64,000 nt of DNA from Dokdonella_A sp964582225 (GTDB taxonomy: Bacteria; Pseudomonadota; Gammaproteobacteria; Xanthomonadales; Rhodanobacteraceae). The stretch is from the NCBI GenBank assembly GCA_964582225.1, contig CAZORA010000010.1, forward strand, positions 1 through 64,000, written 5' to 3'. Both the position numbers and the translations under genes were made by a program. Positions 16,700 to 25,798 of this stretch are shown piece by piece (position 1 is the first letter of the stretch; the number at the start of each line of letters is the position of its first letter). The notes under the pieces are model-generated. The model was not told the origin of the DNA, ran no database searches, and was given only the letters and a program-made list of their open reading frames with translations.

Positions 16700-18748
16700 T
16701 CAGTCTTCCTCGACCCTGGGTTTCCAGGACTCGGTCAGTTCCTTCTGCACCTGTGCCGGCACTGCCTCGTAGTGGCTGAACTCGAGGGCGTAGCGTCCGC
16801 GGCCGCCGGTCATCGCCTTGAGCTCGGTCTGGTAGTCGACCAGCTCGGCCAGCGGCACCTGCGCCTTGACGATGATCTCTCCGCCGCGCAGCGAGTCGGT
16901 GCCACTGATGCGCGCACGTTTGGAGGCGAGCCCGCCGGTCACGTCGCCCATGTTGGCGTCGGGCACTACCGCCTCGAGGTTCACGATCGGCTCCAGAATT
17001 TGCGGGCGCGCCTTGGCCACCGCGTCGAGGAAGGCCTTCTTGCCGGCGGTGATGAAGGCGACTTCCTTGGAGTCGACCGGGTGGTACTTGCCGTCGTAGA
17101 GCGTGACCCGCACGTCCTGCAGCTGGTAGCCGGCGACCGCGCCCTGATCGAGCACTTGGCGCACGCCTTTCTCCACCGCGGGAATGAACTGGTTGGGAAT
17201 CGTGCCGCCCTTGACCTCGTCGACGAACTCGAAGCCGCCGCCGCGCGGCAGCGGCTCGATGCGCAGGAACACCTCGCCAAACTGACCGGCGCCGCCGGTC
17301 TGCTTCTTGTGCCGATGGTGACCTTCAGCCGGTGCCGACACCGTCTCGCGATAGGCGATGCGCGGCGGCCGGGTCGTCACCTCCACTCCGTAGCGCGCCT
17401 TCATGCGTTCCAGCATGAGTTTCAGATGCAGGTCGGAGAGGCCGCGAATCACGGTTTCGTTGAGCTCCATGTTGTGCTCGACGCGGAAGCAGGGATCCTC
17501 CTCACCGAGCCGGTCCAGCGCCTGCGCCAACTTTTGCTCCTGGCCCTTGTGAGCCGGCGCGATGGCGAGACCGAACATCGGCAGCGGCAGGTCGATCGCC
17601 TCCAGTTGGATTGCGTCCTCCTCGCGCGAGTCGTGCAGCACGGCGTCGAAGCGGATTTCATCAACCTTGGCGATGGCCGCAATGTCTCCCGCGATCGCCT
17701 CGTCGAGCTCGCTGCGCTCGCCGCCGCGAAGGCGGAACAGGTGGCCCACCTTGAACGGCTTCTTGCCGTCGTCGATGAACAGCTGGGTGTCGCGGCGCAC
17801 GGTACCCTGATGCACGCGAAACACGCTCAGCTTGCCGACGAAGGGATCGTTGACGATCTTGAAGACGTCGGCGATCACATGCTTTTTGGGGTCCGCTTCG
17901 GCCACGATCGGCTGCGTCGCGCTGCCGCTGCCCCGGAAGAAGGGTGGCGGATTGCCTTCACGCGGACTCGGCAGCAGCCGGCGCGCGAACTCGAGCCACT
18001 TGCGCAGGCCGAGGCCGGTGCGCGCCGAGGTGAAACAGATCGGCACCAGGTGACCTTCGCGCATCGACTGGGCGAAGGCGTCGCAAATTTCTTCCGGACT
18101 GAGGCTGCCTTCGCCGCCGTCCAGGTAGCGGTTCATGAGCGCCTCGTTGACCTCGACCACCTGGTCCAAGATCTGCTGATGGGCCTCGGCGGGCGAGGAA
18201 AAATCACTCTCGCCGGCGGCCTGGAAGAAGCAGTCGATCAGCGAGCTGCCGCCGCCTGCCGGCAGGTTCACGGGCAGGCAGACGTTGCCGAATTCTTCCC
18301 GCAGCGCCTTCACCACGCCGTCCAGATCGGCCTCCTCGTGGTCGATCTTGTTGACGATCAGCATGCGACAGAGGTTGCGCCCCTTGGCGCGTTCCATCAT
18401 GCGGCGAGTTGAATGACCGATGCCGGCGGCGGCATCGACTACCACCGCGCAGGTTTCCACCGCGGTCAGCGCCGACAGCGCCGGACCGCGGAAATCCGGG
18501 TAGCCTGGGGTGTCGATCAGGTTGATGTGATGCTCGCCGAGATCGATCGAGGCGATCGCGTTGTCGATCGAGTGCTTGCGCTCGCGCTCCAGCGGGTCGA
18601 AGTCCGACACCGTATTGCCGCGCTCGATCGAGCCTGCCGTCTGGATCGCGCCGCCGGCATGCAGCAGGGCTTCGAACAACGTGGTTTTGCCGGCGCCCGC
18701 GTGACCTGCGAGTGCGATATTGCGAATGCCGTCAGTGGAAAAGGACAT
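16700..18748 (-). CDS. fusA2: Elongation factor G-like translational GTPase (EF-G2 subfamily)
   Basis: This is a paralogue of EF-G, 682 residues, with all five EF-G domains recognisable. G1 is GHAGAGKT (15-22) and G4 is NKID. G3 reads DTPGYPDF with Tyr83 where canonical EF-G has the catalytic His, a trait shared with other EF-G2-type proteins. Domain IV has GGAGQFGEVFL and domain V ends in a normal EF-G fold. A GGGAGG ribosome-binding site precedes the ATG. It lies alone on the minus strand, convergent with sseA and divergent from the gene at 19009. Its role is not classical; ribosome recycling, stress translation or a GTPase-poor variant are possibilities. Confidence 0.9.
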   Translation of the reverse strand: MSFSTDGIRNIALAGHAGAGKTTLFEALLHAGGAIQTAGSIERGNTVSDFDPLERERKHSIDNAIASIDLGEHHINLIDTPGYPDFRGPALSALTAVETCAVVVDAAAGIGHSTRRMMERAKGRNLCRMLIVNKIDHEEADLDGVVKALREEFGNVCLPVNLPAGGGSSLIDCFFQAAGESDFSSPAEAHQQILDQVVEVNEALMNRYLDGGEGSLSPEEICDAFAQSMREGHLVPICFTSARTGLGLRKWLEFARRLLPSPREGNPPPFFRGSGSATQPIVAEADPKKHVIADVFKIVNDPFVGKLSVFRVHQGTVRRDTQLFIDDGKKPFKVGHLFRLRGGERSELDEAIAGDIAAIAKVDEIRFDAVLHDSREEDAIQLEAIDLPLPMFGLAIAPAHKGQEQKLAQALDRLGEEDPCFRVEHNMELNETVIRGLSDLHLKLMLERMKARYGVEVTTRPPRIAYRETVSAPAEGHHRHKKQTGGAGQFGEVFLRIEPLPRGGGFEFVDEVKGGTIPNQFIPAVEKGVRQVLDQGAVAGYQLQDVRVTLYDGKYHPVDSKEVAFITAGKKAFLDAVAKARPQILEPIVNLEAVVPDANMGDVTGGLASKRARISGTDSLRGGEIIVKAQVPLAELVDYQTELKAMTGGRGRYALEFSHYEAVPAQVQKELTESWKPRVEED

Positions 18749-19008
18749 GAAGAGCCTCCCGCGATCAGTGGGCCAGATTTCTCATGCGGCGGCGCCGGGC
18801 GACAGCCGGACCGACTGACGCGGGTGCGGGCGGTCATGAGCAGGTTGCCGTCGGCGGCAGGCGCCGGCAGCCCGTATAGCCTTGTCCGAACCGGGAGGCA
18901 GGGTCAAGCTGCAATGCGCGAACGCCATGGCTCGCGGCACGCCACGTTTAACCGCCTTTTAGCCGCGCGCGGATATGCTGCCGGGCCTGTCGCGTCCGAG
19001 GCCTGCCA

Positions 19009-19773
19009 TTGATCGTCGAGCAGACCACCCCATCCGAGTCGCCGCGCGCAGCGCCGCCTGCCGCGGAAGGCTCGTGGCGGCGCGCGCCGGCTGCGCTGCG
19101 TTTTGCCGGCGACGGCGGCCCCTGGCAGCGCAGCCTGCGCTGGGAAAGGACCCCGCCGGATCGGCGCTGGTTTCTCGGCGGACTGATCGCAGCGCTTCTG
19201 GTCACCCTGCTCGAGCTGCTCGGTTTCGGCCTCGGCATGCGTGACAAGAACCTGCCGCGAGCACCGCAGAGCGTGCAGCCGATCGAGGTGATCTTGATCG
19301 ACGAGGCGCTGCCACCGATCCCGCCGGAACCGATGCCGGCGCCGTTCGTGGCTCGGCCTACGCGGGTCGAGGTGAGCCCGCCGCAGACGCGGCTCGAGCC
19401 GCCGCCGCTGGCACCCGAGCAGTCGAGCGACGCCATGCAGGCGCGAATCGGTGCCGCCGACAGCGGCCAGCTGTCGGGGTTGCTCAATGCCGACGGTAGC
19501 GTTCGCCTCGAGGGCGCCTTGCCCATCGCGCCGGCGCGGGCGCGCAACGAGCGCGAGGCGGCCATCGCGCGCTGGACTGAGATCGAGGCGCGCGGCAACC
19601 CGACGCGCTGCCGCAAGACCCGTTTCGCCGAGGCCTTTCGCCGCGACGAATCCACCGGCGACCGGGTCGCCCGGAAATATCTGTCCTGGGTTGGTTTGGC
19701 TGACATGCGCGGAATCGAGGAGCGCCATCAGCAACGCTCCGAGTCGGGTGGCTGCGAGCCGGCGGCGCCCTGA
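19009..19773 (+). CDS. Membrane-anchored proline-rich protein of unknown function (TonB-like layout)
   Basis: I do not recognise a family. The product has about 254 residues: a cytoplasmic arginine-rich N-terminus (1-52), one transmembrane helix (about 53-75, WFLGGLIAALLVTLLELLG), a Pro-rich periplasmic stretch (about 85-145, PPIPPEPMPAPF), then a charged C-terminal region with NPTRCRKTRFAEAFRRDE and a final Cys. The layout recalls TonB, including QPIEVILIDEALPP after the helix, but the C-terminal TonB fold is absent. The start is TTG at 19009, the only usual start codon after the in-frame stop at 18949. A TATGCT box lies at 18974-18979. The HAD-UbiA gene follows 61 bases later. Confidence 0.7.
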   Translation: MIVEQTTPSESPRAAPPAAEGSWRRAPAALRFAGDGGPWQRSLRWERTPPDRRWFLGGLIAALLVTLLELLGFGLGMRDKNLPRAPQSVQPIEVILIDEALPPIPPEPMPAPFVARPTRVEVSPPQTRLEPPPLAPEQSSDAMQARIGAADSGQLSGLLNADGSVRLEGALPIAPARARNEREAAIARWTEIEARGNPTRCRKTRFAEAFRRDESTGDRVARKYLSWVGLADMRGIEERHQQRSESGGCEPAAP

Positions 19774-19834
19774 GAAAGCATCGGCTATGCTCGAAGGCTG
19801 CGGCGCGAGTCGGTCGCGCAAGATCGGCATTCGA

Positions 19835-21256
19835 ATGAGCGACTCCGAGGTAGTGCTGTGCGTCGATCTCGACGGCACTCTGATCCGCTCCGATCTGGGC
19901 GTGGAAAGCGTGCTGGCTCTGCTGCGGCGAAATCCCCTGTATCTGCTGCTGCTGCCGTTCTGGCTGCTGCGCGGGCGGGCCTCTCTGAAGCGCGCGGTGG
20001 CCCTGCGGGTGCGCCTGGATGTGGCGCGGCTGCCTTACCACCAGCGCCTGCTCGAGTGGCTGGGCGGCGAGCAGGCCCGGCGCCGACTGGTGCTCTGTAC
20101 CGCTTCGGATCAGCGGCTCGCCGAGGCAGTGGCGCGGCACATCGGCCTCTTCAGCGTGGTCCATGGCAGCGACGGCAGGCGGAATCTGAGCGGCCGCGCC
20201 AAGGCCGCGTTGCTTGAGCGAGAATACGGCGCAGGCGCCTTCGATTACGCTGGCAACGCCGCGGTCGACCTGGCGGTCTGGCGCCGCGCGCGCCACGCGA
20301 TCGTGGTCAACGCCCCGACACGAGTGCTGCGCCGGGCGCGCGCCGCAGCCCGCGTGAGCGATGTCTTCGAGCGACCGGCCGGCCGCGGTCGTGCCTGGCT
20401 GGCGGCGCTGCGCCCACATCAATGGCTGAAGAACGCGCTGGTCTTCGTGCCGCTGCTGGCCGCGCACCAGGCCCTTGTGCCGCAGGCGGCCACACGCAGC
20501 CTGCTGGCCTTCGCCGCGTTCTGCCTGTGTGCCTCCGCGGCCTATCTGCTGAACGATTTGCTGGATTTGGAAGCAGATCGCCTGCACCCGCGCAAGCGCG
20601 GACGGCCTTTCGCCGCCGGCGCGCTGATGCCGGGTGGCGGCCTGCTGGCCGCCGCCGCGCTGGCCGTCGTCGCCTTCGCCCTGGCCGCGCCGCTTGCGCT
20701 CGAATTCATCTCGATGCTGTTTGGCTACGCGCTGCTCACCCTGGCCTATTCGCTCTGGATCAAGCGGATCGCGATGCTCGACGTGGTGACCCTGGCGGGA
20801 CTCTATGCAATTCGCATCCTCGCCGGCGCCGCGGCCATTCCGGTGCCGGCTTCGTTCTGGCTGCTGGCTTTTTCGATGTTTCTCTTTTTCAGTCTGGCGC
20901 TGGTCAAGCGCGCGCTCGAACTGCAGCAGCTCGCCCAGGCCGGGGTGGCACAGGTGGCCGGGCGCGGCTATTTGGCGGCCGATCTGGGCTTGGTGCAGGC
21001 GCTCGGCAGCGCCAGCGGCTATCTCGCCGTGCTCGTGCTCGCGCTTTATATCGACAGCGCAGCGAGCGCGGCGCTGTATGCGCAGCCCATGCGCCTGTGG
21101 CTGCTGCCGCCGATTCTGCTCTATTGGATCAGCCGCACCTGGCTGCTCGCCACGCGAGGCGAAATGCACGACGATCCGGTGGTTTTCGCCCTGACCGATC
21201 GGGTGAGCCTCGCGGTGCTGGGCGCATTTTTGCTGGTGATCTGGCTCGCGCTCTGA
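19835..21256 (+). CDS. HAD hydrolase fused to UbiA-family prenyltransferase
   Basis: The 473-residue protein has two parts. Residues 1-180 form a HAD phosphatase-like domain with CVDLDGT (Asp11, Asp13), a serine/threonine motif at LCTASD and an acidic region near YAGNAAVDL. Residues 185-473 form a UbiA membrane domain of about nine helices with LRPHQWLKN, NDLLDLEADR (240-249) and HPRKRGRPFAAG. These match the pattern of decaprenyl-phosphate phosphoribosyltransferase (Rv3806c type) better than that of quinone UbiA. The likely substrate is a polyprenyl phosphate plus a sugar-phosphate donor, with the HAD part possibly removing a phosphate; that is inference. The ATG at 19835 is preferred over one at 19787. 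Confidence 0.85.
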   Translation: MSDSEVVLCVDLDGTLIRSDLGVESVLALLRRNPLYLLLLPFWLLRGRASLKRAVALRVRLDVARLPYHQRLLEWLGGEQARRRLVLCTASDQRLAEAVARHIGLFSVVHGSDGRRNLSGRAKAALLEREYGAGAFDYAGNAAVDLAVWRRARHAIVVNAPTRVLRRARAAARVSDVFERPAGRGRAWLAALRPHQWLKNALVFVPLLAAHQALVPQAATRSLLAFAAFCLCASAAYLLNDLLDLEADRLHPRKRGRPFAAGALMPGGGLLAAAALAVVAFALAAPLALEFISMLFGYALLTLAYSLWIKRIAMLDVVTLAGLYAIRILAGAAAIPVPASFWLLAFSMFLFFSLALVKRALELQQLAQAGVAQVAGRGYLAADLGLVQALGSASGYLAVLVLALYIDSAASAALYAQPMRLWLLPPILLYWISRTWLLATRGEMHDDPVVFALTDRVSLAVLGAFLLVIWLAL

Positions 21257-21292
21257 GCGCGAACCAGCCAGTGGATCGCTGCCGTTCAATCC

Positions 21293-22015
21293 ATGCGCGT
21301 CACCCAGCAGCCTGCCTACCTTCTGCACACCCGTCCCTGGCGCGAGACCTCGCTTCTGCTCGAGGCTTTTACTCGCGACCACGGTCGGGTCGGCCTGTTG
21401 GCCCGTGGCGTGCGGCGCGCGTCGAGTCGGTTGTCACGTGGCCTGTTGCAGCCACTGCAGCCGCTGCTGCTCGACTGGAGCGGGCGCGGCGAGCTCGCCA
21501 CCCTGAGCGGCGTCGATGTTTCGGGCCCGCGGCTGGGGCTCGATGCTGAGAGGCTCCTGTCCGCGCTGTACGTGAACGAGCTGGTGCTGCGTTTGAGCGC
21601 GCGCAACGATCCGCTGCCGGCCGCTTTCGAAGCCTATGCGCTATGCCTGTCCCGGCTGGCGACGGCAGAGCGCAGCAGCTGGACCCTGCGCCGCTTCGAG
21701 CGTGATCTGCTGATCGATCTCGGCTACGGGCTCACCTTGAAACGCGACATCCGGGGCGTACCGATCGCTGCCGAGCGGGCCTACGCCTGGGACCCGGCCT
21801 TCGGCGTCAGTGCATGGCGCGAGGGCAGCGCGCAGCTCCAGGTCGAAGGCGCCGCGCTGCTGGCGCTGGACCAGGATCTCTGTCCGCCGCCGACGCAGCT
21901 CGGACAGCTGCGACACGTGCTGCGCAGCGCGATTCGGCAGCTGCTCGGTGCCGACTTGCGCGCCTGGAGCTTCGGATCGAGCTTGCGTCGGCTTGGCGTG
22001 CCGCCACAACGCTGA
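21293..22015 (+). CDS. recO: DNA repair protein RecO
   Basis: RecO helps load RecA onto SSB-coated single-stranded DNA and anneals strands. An N-terminal OB fold (about 1-80; QPAYLLHTRPWRETSLLLEAFT, given here in part, and GRVGLLARGVRR) is followed by a helical C-terminal domain with RRFERDLLIDLGYG. The 240-residue length is typical of gammaproteobacterial RecO. It is usually found in an era-recO-pdxJ cluster, but here it stands alone between the HAD-UbiA gene and a convergent phosphorelay gene. Confidence 0.93.
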   Translation: MRVTQQPAYLLHTRPWRETSLLLEAFTRDHGRVGLLARGVRRASSRLSRGLLQPLQPLLLDWSGRGELATLSGVDVSGPRLGLDAERLLSALYVNELVLRLSARNDPLPAAFEAYALCLSRLATAERSSWTLRRFERDLLIDLGYGLTLKRDIRGVPIAAERAYAWDPAFGVSAWREGSAQLQVEGAALLALDQDLCPPPTQLGQLRHVLRSAIRQLLGADLRAWSFGSSLRRLGVPPQR

Positions 22016-22018
22016 ATG

Positions 22019-22035
22019 GCGACAGTCGCTGTCGC
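22019..22035. terminator. Hairpin between convergent genes
   Basis: GCGACAG (22019-22025) and CTGTCGC (22029-22035) form a 7-bp stem between the recO stop and the stop of the convergent REC-Hpt gene. There is no T-run on either side, so termination is only plausible. Confidence 0.35.
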
Positions 22036-22040
22036 GCGGC

Positions 22041-22757
22041 TCAGCCAGGTGCCCGCGTGCGCAGTGCGCTGAGCAGCTCGGCGCAGTGATGCAGGAAGCG
22101 CGCGCTGGCTTGCCGCGGCCATCCCGGCGCCTGCGTGGCCCTGCGCAATTCGGCGACAGCGTCGGTCAATCCCGGCACTCCGCAGAAGCCGGCCGATGCG
22201 TCGAGCCGGTGCAAGCGTTCGCGCAGGCCGGTGCAGTTGGCGTTCGCGGCGAGCGCGGCTAGTTCTCCGGGCAAGGCCTCCAGTTCGGCGATCAGCAGCT
22301 CACGCAGTGCCTCGACCAGCTCCGGGTCGCCACCCGTCGCAGCCAGGGCGGCGTCCGGGTCGAAGCTCTTGCTGGATGCCTTGCACATCGGTCCATAAGG
22401 CTCGAGCGTCCGCGCCAGCACCGCTGTCGACAGTGGCTTGAGCAGTACGGCCTCGAAGCCGGCGTGGAGCAGCGCGCGACGGGTCTGTGGACGATCGTCG
22501 GCGGTGGTGGCGATCGCCGGAGCGAGCCGTGAAGGGCCGTCTCCCGCACGAATCTCCCGCAAAAGCTCGATTCCGCCGATGCCTGGCATGTGGGCGTCCA
22601 AGAGCAGCAGGGCAAAAGCCTGGCGATTGCTCGCCTCCAGCGCGGCGCTACCGTCGGCGGCGGTCCGACAGGTGAAGCCGCAGCTACCCGCAGCTTCGCT
22701 CAGGAAGCGCAGGCTGAGCGGGTTGTCGTCGGCGATCAGCAGCTGCATTTTCGCCAT
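22041..22757 (-). CDS. Response-regulator receiver domain fused to an Hpt domain
   Basis: The 238-residue protein has a CheY-like receiver (about 1-120) and an Hpt phosphotransfer domain (about 140-225). The receiver shows the acidic pair in IADDNP, the phosphoacceptor Asp54 in LLLLDAHMPG, Thr in AIATTAD and Lys in LLKPLS. The Hpt part has the histidine in LHRLDASAGF. This is a phosphorelay intermediate without an output or kinase domain, and no histidine kinase is nearby. I chose the ATG at 22757 because an AGGGA ribosome-binding site lies at the right distance; the ATGs at 22766 and 22748 fit less well. Confidence 0.88.
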   Translation of the reverse strand: MAKMQLLIADDNPLSLRFLSEAAGSCGFTCRTAADGSAALEASNRQAFALLLLDAHMPGIGGIELLREIRAGDGPSRLAPAIATTADDRPQTRRALLHAGFEAVLLKPLSTAVLARTLEPYGPMCKASSKSFDPDAALAATGGDPELVEALRELLIAELEALPGELAALAANANCTGLRERLHRLDASAGFCGVPGLTDAVAELRRATQAPGWPRQASARFLHHCAELLSALRTRAPG

Positions 22758-22944
22758 GGCTTCCATTCCCTTGCAAAGCGTTGAAGGCCTCTGTCGGTGA
22801 AACCGTGCGGGAGGTCACCGAAAGCGGAAGCCATCGTGTGCGGTCGCGGACTCACTGCGTTCAGGTACGGCCAGCAGCGCCAGAGCATCCGCGGCGCAGG
22901 CGATTCAGCGGTTCCCTGCCGGGTCGCTGGCAGAATGGGCGACC

Positions 22945-25752
22945 ATGGGCGCAAGGTCAATAGTCGGCTTGGCTGCCGTCGCGATCCTGCTCACCGCCAG
23001 TGCCGCCCTGCGGTCGGGCGGCGCGGCGGGTGAGGGGGCGGCGGAAAGCCGCATGTCGCTGCGCATTGCGCGAGTTCAGGCTCCCGCAGCGTGGCTCGAG
23101 GATCTGCATCTGGAGCTCCACGAGCAGGGCGCCGACGCGAGCCTGCGGCTGCGTATCGTGCGGCTGCGGCTGGTCGAGCTCGGACTCGCCGGCGCGCTCG
23201 ACTGGAGCTGCGCGCTGCGGCGCGATTCCGCGGGGCGAGACTGCGCCGGGCCGCTGCTTCTGCGCGGTGCGGGCGGGCAGACGCAGAACGCGACATTCAA
23301 GCTGCACCTCGAGCGCGGCGCCTTGCGCCTCGAATTTTCGAGCGCTGCAGCGAAAGTGGTCCTGCAGCTACCGTTCGATGCCGGCGTCGGCTTCGAGGCG
23401 AGCGCGCAGAATGTGCCAGCCCGCTGGCTGCGCGGCCCGCTTGGCATGCGGCGTCCGGGCGCGGTGCTTACCGACGGCGAATTCGATCTCGCGCTGCGGC
23501 GTGACGCCGCGGCAGGAATCAAGGCGCGGTTCCGGCTCGCCCGGCTCGGCCTCAGTGATGCCGATAGTGGCCTCGCGCTGGAGGGATTCGGCGCCAGCGG
23601 CGAGCTGGACTACGCGGCGGAGGGCGAGGGTGCGCGTCTCTCGCTGCGTCTCGGGCCGGACTCCGGGCGCGTGACCGGGGGCGCGCTGCATCTTGAGCTG
23701 GCTTCCATGCAGGCCACCGCCACGCTCGAGGCAAGAATTGACGCCGCTGCGCACTGGCGCGTGGAGCACTTTCAATGGAGGGACGGCGACACGCTCGATC
23801 TTGCCGGCAGCGCTGAATTCGATGACGGCCGCCTGCGGCTGCTCGAGGCAGCCGTGCGGCGGGCGCGGCTGCCGCTCGTCGCGGAGCGCTACGCAGCCGG
23901 GTCGTTGGCTGAACTCGGGCTCGCCGAGGTTGATCTTCGCGGCGAGGTTTCCGGCGAGCTGCGGCTGGTCGACGGCGCGCTGGAGCGCGTGTTGTTGCGT
24001 ACGCCTGGGCTCGACATCGAGGATCCGCGGCGCGGTCTCACCCTGAGCAGCCTCCGCGGCACGCTCGACTGGCGGGTGAAGACTGTGGGAGAGGTCACGT
24101 CGTTCGGCTGGCGTCGGGCGGAGATCGGCGGCGTGGCGCTCGGCGCAAGCCAGGGCCGCTGGCAGATCCAGCAGGGTCGGCTACGGCTTGCGGCGCCGCT
24201 CGCCGTGCCGCTCCCAGCCGGAGAGCTCGGGATTTCGCGGCTCACGATCGATCCCAGTCTGCGCGGCGACTGGCTGCAAGCCGCATTCACGCTGGCCGAT
24301 GCCGCCTGGGATCGCAGTGACGGACGCTTTGCCGGCGCCGGGCTGGGGCTTGCGGGCGAGGTCGAGGTCAGCGGACCGCCGGCCAGCCCGCGGCTGCGCG
24401 GCACGGCGAAGGTGAGCGGCGGTGAAGTGCTGTTCGGGCCGGTCTATGTGCGTCTGCCGCAGAGCGGTCTGCAGGCAAGCTTGGATCTGGAGCTGCAGGA
24501 GGCGAGCTGGCTTGTCCACTCCCTGCGCTGGGACGATCCCGGCGTGCTGTCGTTCACTGGCGAAGGTCGCTTCGACGCGCGGGACCGCGCACCCCTGCGC
24601 CTGCTACGGCTGCGGGTCGATGAAGCGCAGCTTGGCCCGGCGCTGGCGCGCTATGGGGCGAGCTGGCTCGACGCGCGCGGCTGGGCGGGGCTCGAGGCGT
24701 CGGGGCGATTCGGCGGCGACGTGCTGCTCGATGATCAAGGCCTGCAGCGGCTCGCGCTGACCGCGGATGGAGTCACCATTGCGGACCCTTCGGGGCGCAT
24801 TTCCCTGCGGCAGCTCGGGGCGAAGCTGCACTGGGAGGCAGATCACGATGCCGAGCCGGGCGTGCTCAGCTGGGGCTCGCTGGAGATCCTCGGCATTCCT
24901 TTCGGGCCGGCCCATCTGCGCCTTGCTTCACGCGAAGGCGCGCTGACTCTGCTCGAGCCCCAGGCGATCGATGTGCTCGGCGGCGAGTTCCGTCTGCGCG
25001 AGCTCAGCCTGCTGCCGCGCTCGCCGCGCGGCGAGCGCTATGCAGCGTCCTTTGCCATCGCCGGCATCGACATGCGCCAGCTCTCGGCTCTGCTTGGCTG
25101 GCCAGCTTTCGCCGGGAATCTGTCGGGTGGCGTGCCGGAGATCGAGCTTTCCGGCAACACCCTGCATCTTGGCGGCGGCCTCGACCTGTATGCCTTCGAT
25201 GGCCACGTCGGCCTCGACAGCGTTCGCGTCGAGCGTCCCTTCGGCGTGGCACCTTCGCTGAGCGCCAACGTTCATTTTCAGGATCTCGATCTCGAGCAGC
25301 TGACCAGCGCGTTTTCCTTCGGCCAGATGCAGGGGCGGCTCATGGGCAGCATCGTCGGCCTGCGCCTGGTCGACTGGAGCCCGGTAGCCTTCGACGCCTG
25401 GCTGCATACCCGCGGCGGCGGTCGCATGAGCTACAAGGCGGTCGACGACATTGCCGCGGTCGGCGGCGGTGGGCTCTCCGGCGGACTGCAGACGCTCGCC
25501 CTGCGCTGGTTCGATTCCTTCGGCTATCGCCGCCTGGGCCTGCGCTGTCGGCTGCGCGATGAGATCTGCCGGATGGCGGGCATCGAGCCGGCCGACGCCG
25601 CCGAAGCAGCAAGCGGCGCGGGTTACACTATGGTCGAAGGGTCCGGCGTGCCGCAGTTGATGATCGTCGGCCATCGCCGGCAGGTCGACTGGCCGACTCT
25701 GCTGCGCCGTCTGCAGGAGGCGACTAGTGGCGCCGGCCCCGTGGTGCGTTGA
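22945..25752 (+). CDS. ydbH: YdbH-family AsmA-like intermembrane lipid-homeostasis protein
   Basis: The 935-residue protein has an N-terminal signal anchor (about 5-24) and a long beta-rich periplasmic region of repeated amphipathic strands. Its C-terminal section (GLDSVRVERPFG, FQDLDLEQLTSAFSFGQMQG, MSYKAVDDI, RLGLRCRLRDEICRM) is the conserved YdbH (DUF748/dicarboxylate transport) domain. In E. coli, YdbH acts with TamB and YhdP in moving phospholipids to the outer membrane and partners with the lipoprotein YnbE. The next gene, 46 bases downstream, is the matching partner. The ATG at 22945 follows a CAGAAT box. Confidence 0.88.
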   Translation: MGARSIVGLAAVAILLTASAALRSGGAAGEGAAESRMSLRIARVQAPAAWLEDLHLELHEQGADASLRLRIVRLRLVELGLAGALDWSCALRRDSAGRDCAGPLLLRGAGGQTQNATFKLHLERGALRLEFSSAAAKVVLQLPFDAGVGFEASAQNVPARWLRGPLGMRRPGAVLTDGEFDLALRRDAAAGIKARFRLARLGLSDADSGLALEGFGASGELDYAAEGEGARLSLRLGPDSGRVTGGALHLELASMQATATLEARIDAAAHWRVEHFQWRDGDTLDLAGSAEFDDGRLRLLEAAVRRARLPLVAERYAAGSLAELGLAEVDLRGEVSGELRLVDGALERVLLRTPGLDIEDPRRGLTLSSLRGTLDWRVKTVGEVTSFGWRRAEIGGVALGASQGRWQIQQGRLRLAAPLAVPLPAGELGISRLTIDPSLRGDWLQAAFTLADAAWDRSDGRFAGAGLGLAGEVEVSGPPASPRLRGTAKVSGGEVLFGPVYVRLPQSGLQASLDLELQEASWLVHSLRWDDPGVLSFTGEGRFDARDRAPLRLLRLRVDEAQLGPALARYGASWLDARGWAGLEASGRFGGDVLLDDQGLQRLALTADGVTIADPSGRISLRQLGAKLHWEADHDAEPGVLSWGSLEILGIPFGPAHLRLASREGALTLLEPQAIDVLGGEFRLRELSLLPRSPRGERYAASFAIAGIDMRQLSALLGWPAFAGNLSGGVPEIELSGNTLHLGGGLDLYAFDGHVGLDSVRVERPFGVAPSLSANVHFQDLDLEQLTSAFSFGQMQGRLMGSIVGLRLVDWSPVAFDAWLHTRGGGRMSYKAVDDIAAVGGGGLSGGLQTLALRWFDSFGYRRLGLRCRLRDEICRMAGIEPADAAEAASGAGYTMVEGSGVPQLMIVGHRRQVDWPTLLRRLQEATSGAGPVVR

Positions 25753-25798
25753 GCACCGCAGCTGCTGCCTTCTTTTCCCAGTCGAGGATTCTCCCACC

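Noticed and set aside
16772..18412. Long plus-strand frame opposite the EF-G paralogue
   Set aside because: Antisense shadow of a well-supported gene; no family motif recognised.
19484..21382. Minus-strand frame of about 630 codons opposite the HAD-UbiA gene
   Set aside because: Gln/Arg-rich antisense composition; the plus-strand gene has clear family motifs.
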